Shown: positions 60,482 through 64,000 of the stretch, one piece after another
How the letters are laid out: each line of letters starts with the position of its first letter
How positions within the stretch are numbered: the first letter of the stretch is position 1
NCBI GenBank assembly: GCA_026393855.1
Contig: JAPKZJ010000087.1
Coordinates: forward strand, 1 to 64,000
From: Candidatus Aminicenantes bacterium
GTDB lineage: Bacteria > Acidobacteriota > Aminicenantia > Aminicenantales > UBA4085
Direction: 5' to 3'
DNA length: 64,000 nt
Made by a program: the position numbers and the translations under genes
The notes under the pieces: model-generated
The model's input: the letters and a program-made list of their open reading frames with translations, nothing else
What the model was told of the DNA's origin: nothing
Database searches by the model: none

Positions 60482-61924
60482 ATGCCGCTTTCCAAACCCG
60501 AGTTCCGCGATCGGGCGCTGTTCGCCCGGCTGTTCGGGGCGGATGTCTACGCTGTCGGCGGCTATGTCCGCGACATCCTGCGCAACGCCGCGCCGGCGGA
60601 AGTGGACCTCCTGGTGGCCCGGCTGACGGTCGAGGCCATCGTCGAAAAGCTGGCTCCCCACGGCAAGGTCGACCTGGTCGGCCGCAGCTTCGGGGTCATC
60701 AAGTTCACCCGGCGCGGCCAAACCTACGACATCGCCCTGCCCCGCGCGGATCGGGCTCCGACGGGAGACCGAAGGGGCCACAAGGATATCGTGGTCCGGG
60801 CCGACCCCGGGCTGCCTATCGAAGAGGACCTCCGACGGCGCGACTTCCGGTGCAATAGCATCGCCTGGGCGCTTTCCGACGGAAGGCTGATCGACCCGTT
60901 CGACGGCCGGGCCGACATCAAGGCCCGCCGCCTGCGGGTGACCGACCCGGCCGCCTTCCCGGAGGATCCCCTGCGGGTCCTGCGGGCGGCCCGCTTCGCT
61001 TCCGTCCTCGGATTCCGCGTGGACCCGCTCATCTATGTCTTGGCCAAGGACATCAACCTGGCCGCTTTGAGCGTCGAGCGGATCAACGAAGAGCTTTTCC
61101 GCATCCTGCTTAGATCCCCCCGGCCGTCGATCGGCCTGGAGGAGCTGTTCCGGCTGGGCACGCTGCGGCGGCTTTTCCCCGAGCTCTACGCCTTGACCTT
61201 GGTCATCCAGGACTCGGTCTTCCACCCCGAGAAGGACGCTTTCGGACACCACACCGTCTGGAGCCACACCAAGCTCGCCGTCGATCAGGCCGGGCGGCTG
61301 GCCGCGGCCTTCAAGCTGGAGCCGCCGCGGGCCCTGGCCCTACTGCTGGCCGCGCTGTACCACGACGCCGGCAAGGCCGAGACCACCGCCTGGGAGCACA
61401 AGCGCGGCCGGATGGTGGTGACCTCCGTCGGCCACGACATCGCCAGCGAGCGGATCGCCCGCCTGGCCTTCTCCCGCAACAAGATCTTCTCCTGGAACGG
61501 CTTCGACGTTCGGGCCGTGGCCCTGATGCTCATCCGGACCCACCACCGGCCGGCCGAGCTGTGGACCCACCGCCGGGAAGTCACCCGCAAAGCTTTCAAC
61601 CGGCTCGCCGCCGACGCCAAGGGCGAGATCGAGCTGTGCGCCTATCTGGATGCGGCCGACCGGGGCGGCCGCGGCCGCCGCCCGATGCGGGGCCTGGACC
61701 GGGAGAGCCGCTGGCTGCTGGCCACATTCAAAGCCCTGGGGGTGGACCGCGAGACGATCGCGCCGCTCGTCATGGGCCGCGACTTGATCAAAATGGGCGC
61801 GGTCCCCGGGCCGGCTTTGGGGGCGGCGCTCAAGGAGATCTACCGCCGCCAGCTCGACAATGAATTTCGAACCAAGGCCGGCGGCCTGCGCCTGGCCCGC
61901 AAGCTCCTGGAGGCAAAGCCATGA
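60482..61924 (+). CDS. CCA tRNA nucleotidyltransferase / poly(A) polymerase family protein
   Basis: A 480-residue class II nucleotidyltransferase. The head motif is AVGGYVRDILR near 24 with acidic residues EVDLLVA (E-x-D variant of the usual D-x-D), then EEDLRRRDFRCNSIAW, DPFDGRADIKARRLR and PLRVLRAARF (tRNA-binding body). The C-terminal half has an HD domain (HHTVWSHTKLAV, LYHDAGKAETT). HD-containing members are typically CCA-adding enzymes, but a poly(A)-polymerase activity cannot be excluded from sequence. Its stop overlaps the galE start (ATGA). Confidence 0.9.
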   Translation: MPLSKPEFRDRALFARLFGADVYAVGGYVRDILRNAAPAEVDLLVARLTVEAIVEKLAPHGKVDLVGRSFGVIKFTRRGQTYDIALPRADRAPTGDRRGHKDIVVRADPGLPIEEDLRRRDFRCNSIAWALSDGRLIDPFDGRADIKARRLRVTDPAAFPEDPLRVLRAARFASVLGFRVDPLIYVLAKDINLAALSVERINEELFRILLRSPRPSIGLEELFRLGTLRRLFPELYALTLVIQDSVFHPEKDAFGHHTVWSHTKLAVDQAGRLAAAFKLEPPRALALLLAALYHDAGKAETTAWEHKRGRMVVTSVGHDIASERIARLAFSRNKIFSWNGFDVRAVALMLIRTHHRPAELWTHRREVTRKAFNRLAADAKGEIELCAYLDAADRGGRGRRPMRGLDRESRWLLATFKALGVDRETIAPLVMGRDLIKMGAVPGPALGAALKEIYRRQLDNEFRTKAGGLRLARKLLEAKP

Positions 61925-62895
61925 AACCGGTCTTCGTCACGGGCGGCGCCGGGTATATCGGCTCGCATACGGTCCGGGCTCTCCGCCGCCGGGGCCACGA
62001 CGTCACCGTCTTCGACAACCTGACGAGCGGCCGCCGCGAATTCGCCGGCGAAGCCCGCCTCGTCGTGGGCGATCTGCGCGACCCGGAGGCGGTCCGGGCC
62101 GCCCTGGCCGACCGGCCTCACGCCGCCGTTCTCCACTTTGCTTCCCTCATCCAGGTCGGCGAGTCCTACGCCGACCCGCGCAAGTATTACGAGCATAACC
62201 TGACCACCAGCCTCAATTTGCTGGGCGCGATGCTGGAGACGGACACCCGGTCCTTCATCTTCTCCTCGACCGCCGCCGTCTATGGAGTCCCCGAAACGGT
62301 GCCCCTACGCGAAGACCACCCCCTGCGGCCGGTCAACCCCTACGGCCGGACCAAGGCGATGGTCGAAACGATCCTCGAGGACTATGGCCGGGCCTACGGT
62401 CTCCGCTCGCTGTCGCTGCGCTATTTCAATGCTTCGGGAGCCGATCCCGCGGGCGGATTGGGCGAATGCCACGACCCCGAGACTCATCTCATTCCCAACG
62501 CCCTCTTGGCCGCCCTCGGCCGCAAGCCCGCCCTGGAAGTCTACGGGACCGATTTCGAGACCCCGGACGGAACTGCGGTCCGGGACTACATCCATGTCGC
62601 CGACCTGGCCGAAGCCCATGTCCTGGCTCTGGAGCACCTGCTCGCCGGCGGCGCCGGCGGCGTCCTCAACCTGGGGACAAATCAGGGCTATTCGGTGCGC
62701 CAAGTCTTGGCCCGGGCCGAAAGGGTTACGGGCCGGCCCGTGCCCTTCGTCGAGCGGCCCCGCCGGCTCGGCGACGTCCCGGTCCTGCTGGCCTCGGCCG
62801 AGAAAGCCGAGCGCGTGCTGGGCTGGAAGCGGCGCTACTCCGACCTGGATACGATCCTCGAGACGGCCTGGGCCTGGCATGCCGGCCGCGATTGA
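61921..62895 (+). CDS. galE: UDP-glucose 4-epimerase GalE
   Basis: A 324-residue short-chain dehydrogenase-type epimerase interconverting UDP-glucose and UDP-galactose. GGAGYIGSHTVRALR (NAD loop), HFASLIQVGES, SSTAAVYG with catalytic serine, YGRTKAMVE (Tyr and Lys), RYFNASGADPAGGLGECH and NLGTNQGYSVRQV are intact. The ATG overlaps the previous stop. UDP-galactose and, in some relatives, UDP-GalNAc feed exopolysaccharide or lipopolysaccharide; no other envelope gene is adjacent. Confidence 0.94.
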   Translation: MKPVFVTGGAGYIGSHTVRALRRRGHDVTVFDNLTSGRREFAGEARLVVGDLRDPEAVRAALADRPHAAVLHFASLIQVGESYADPRKYYEHNLTTSLNLLGAMLETDTRSFIFSSTAAVYGVPETVPLREDHPLRPVNPYGRTKAMVETILEDYGRAYGLRSLSLRYFNASGADPAGGLGECHDPETHLIPNALLAALGRKPALEVYGTDFETPDGTAVRDYIHVADLAEAHVLALEHLLAGGAGGVLNLGTNQGYSVRQVLARAERVTGRPVPFVERPRRLGDVPVLLASAEKAERVLGWKRRYSDLDTILETAWAWHAGRD

Positions 62896-62929
62896 CCGGC
62901 TTCCGCCCGGCATGCTATAAGTCCCCCTG

Positions 62930-64000
62930 ATGAAGATCTCCCGCCGAATCGGCCTGCGCTTGGGCTCAGCCGTTCTCGTCGTCGTCATGTGGGGCTGCGG
63001 CCATTCGCCTCGTCCGGAGATTCGGCCGGCGGCCGAGGGCGCCAAACCCTTGTCCGCCGACAGGATCGCGACAAACTCGGCGGCCTCGACGACCAAAACG
63101 GCCCCACCGGTTCCGCAATCCGCTCCGGCGGCCCGGACCGAAACCAAGGCCCCGATCCCAGCCTCGGAAAAGCTGGCGGCGGTCAAAGCGGGCGGCGACC
63201 CGGGACCCGGCCAGGACCAAGCCGCCGCACTGCTCGAGGAGGCCTTGACGGCCTACCAAGAAGCCAGGCGGACCCGGGAGAAGGACGATCTCGACGGAGC
63301 CTTGAAAGCCTTGGACGCGGCCTACGACCTTCTTCTCAAGGCCGATGTCCCGCCGGACTCGCCCCTCTACCAGGAGAAGGCCGACCTGCGGCTGCTCGTC
63401 GCTCAGCGCATACAAGAAATCTACGCCTCGCGGCGGGTCCCGATCGCGGACAACCACAAGTCCATTCCCCTGACCGTCAACAAATATGTCCAGCGCGAGA
63501 TCGATTCGTTTCTCGGCCCGGAGCGGAAATTCTTCGAAGAAGCCTACCGGCGTTCCGGCCTCTACCGCGGCTGGATCCAGGCCGAGCTCCGGCAGGCCGG
63601 CCTGCCCGAGGAGCTCGTCTGGCTGGCCATGATCGAAAGCTGGTTTATGCCCCGAGCCCTGTCCTATGCCCGGGCCCTGGGCATGTGGCAGTTCATCGCC
63701 TCGACCGGATACCGCTACGGACTGACCCGCGACCGCTTCATCGACGAGCGCATGGACCCCGTCAAGTCGACCCGGGCCGCCATCGGGTATCTCACCGACC
63801 TCCACGCCCTATTCGGCGACTGGTCGACCGCCCTGGCCGCGTACAACTGCGGCGAGGGCTTTGTCCAGCGCTGCATCGCCGGCCAGAAGACGAGCTACCT
63901 GGACGATTTCTGGGATCTGTTCTCCCGCCTGCCCTTCCAGACCGCCCGCTACGTGCCGCGCTTCATCGCCGCCGTCCTGATCGTGAAGGAGCCGGCCCGC
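62930..64000 (+). CDS. MltD-like lytic transglycosylase (5' part, cut by window end)
   Basis: 357 residues are visible and the frame is open to the last base. An N-terminal hydrophobic segment with cysteine (VVVMWGCGH) suggests a lipoprotein. A proline/alanine-rich linker and a helical segment precede the SLT catalytic domain: E236 (AMIESWFMPRA) is the catalytic acid, followed by ALGMWQFIASTGYRYGL and AAYNCGEGFV. The family cleaves peptidoglycan to anhydromuropeptides; C-terminal LysM repeats are expected beyond the window. ATG at 62930 overlaps no gene. Confidence 0.9.
   Translation, partial: MKISRRIGLRLGSAVLVVVMWGCGHSPRPEIRPAAEGAKPLSADRIATNSAASTTKTAPPVPQSAPAARTETKAPIPASEKLAAVKAGGDPGPGQDQAAALLEEALTAYQEARRTREKDDLDGALKALDAAYDLLLKADVPPDSPLYQEKADLRLLVAQRIQEIYASRRVPIADNHKSIPLTVNKYVQREIDSFLGPERKFFEEAYRRSGLYRGWIQAELRQAGLPEELVWLAMIESWFMPRALSYARALGMWQFIASTGYRYGLTRDRFIDERMDPVKSTRAAIGYLTDLHALFGDWSTALAAYNCGEGFVQRCIAGQKTSYLDDFWDLFSRLPFQTARYVPRFIAAVLIVKEPAR

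Noticed and set aside
60350-61267. 305-codon minus-strand frame overlapping the CCA-adding gene and repeat copy D
   Set aside because: It is a shadow of the nucleotidyltransferase gene; it does not follow the frame seen in repeat copies A and B.

Overview
This is a GC-rich bacterial chromosome segment with no rRNA, tRNA, CRISPR array, phage or recognisable transposase gene. Protein-level features (tandem-YHS and CsoR-regulated copper ATPase, signal-peptide tricorn-type S41 peptidase, Tat-exported GH109 enzyme, DUF4838 protein, lipoprotein M48 peptidase, tryptophanase, many beta-barrel-like exported proteins) suggest a diderm heterotroph that uses peptides and glycans. An Acidobacteriota/Aminicenantia-like organism is my best guess. 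That is inference from gene content; no marker in the window proves it. Most genes have AGGAGG-like ribosome binding sites and operons show many 4-base stop/start overlaps (ATGA, GTGA, TTGA).

Layout. 1-6.3 kb: a tetraheme cytochrome c, a thiM-thiE thiamine salvage pair, and a copper operon (csoR-copA-33 aa membrane peptide, then a two-YHS-domain protein with its own promoter). 6.4-11.7 kb: YeiH-type exporter, mnmA, an outer-membrane-like protein, an ABC permease/ATPase pair, and a DUF2892 protein with an AT-rich twin-palindrome control region. 11.8-14.2 kb: yebC-ruvC and a divergent ychF. 14.3-17.8 kb: a tightly coupled four-gene operon (radical SAM protein, small four-helix membrane protein, ATC-hydrolase-like protein, GMC oxidoreductase with a ferredoxin-like cysteine motif) that fits no pathway I know and is the best candidate here for an undescribed system. 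17.8-24.3 kb: a three-gene phytochrome-style kinase/response-regulator operon and a DUF4838 glycan-related secreted protein. 24.4-29.6 kb: an OFA-like MFS transporter, ruvA-ruvB, a hairpin-rich intergenic element, an exported FAM173-like methyltransferase and queA.

29.7-46 kb: a GRAM-like protein, a GH109 glycosidase, a PD40 propeller protein, a YgjP-type peptidase with an overlapping leader ORF, a CHASE4-GGDEF cyclase, a long-chain acyl-CoA ligase, a cluster of papain-like peptidase/lipoprotein/URO-D-family protein, an M48 peptidase and a 1090-residue tricorn-like peptidase. 46-57.4 kb: a 7TM-PAS-GAF-PAS HisKA_2 kinase, the mtnP-pfkB-tnaA operon, a larC gene interrupted by a +1 frameshift at a G5 run, folE, metG and a PAS-HD-GYP phosphodiesterase. 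57.4-64 kb: a pair of inverted repeat copies, a TsaC/Sua5-family gene, an outer-membrane-like protein preceded by a textbook sigma-54 site, a LEA14-like protein, a CCA-adding/poly(A)-polymerase-family gene, galE and a lytic transglycosylase cut by the window end.

A dispersed intergenic repeat family (copies at about 40.44-40.66, 57.53-57.60, 57.65-57.81 and 60.36-60.41 kb) is not explained by any gene. Both making and breaking of cyclic di-GMP are encoded (33863 and 55897), along with two HisKA_2 kinases with closely similar catalytic halves.
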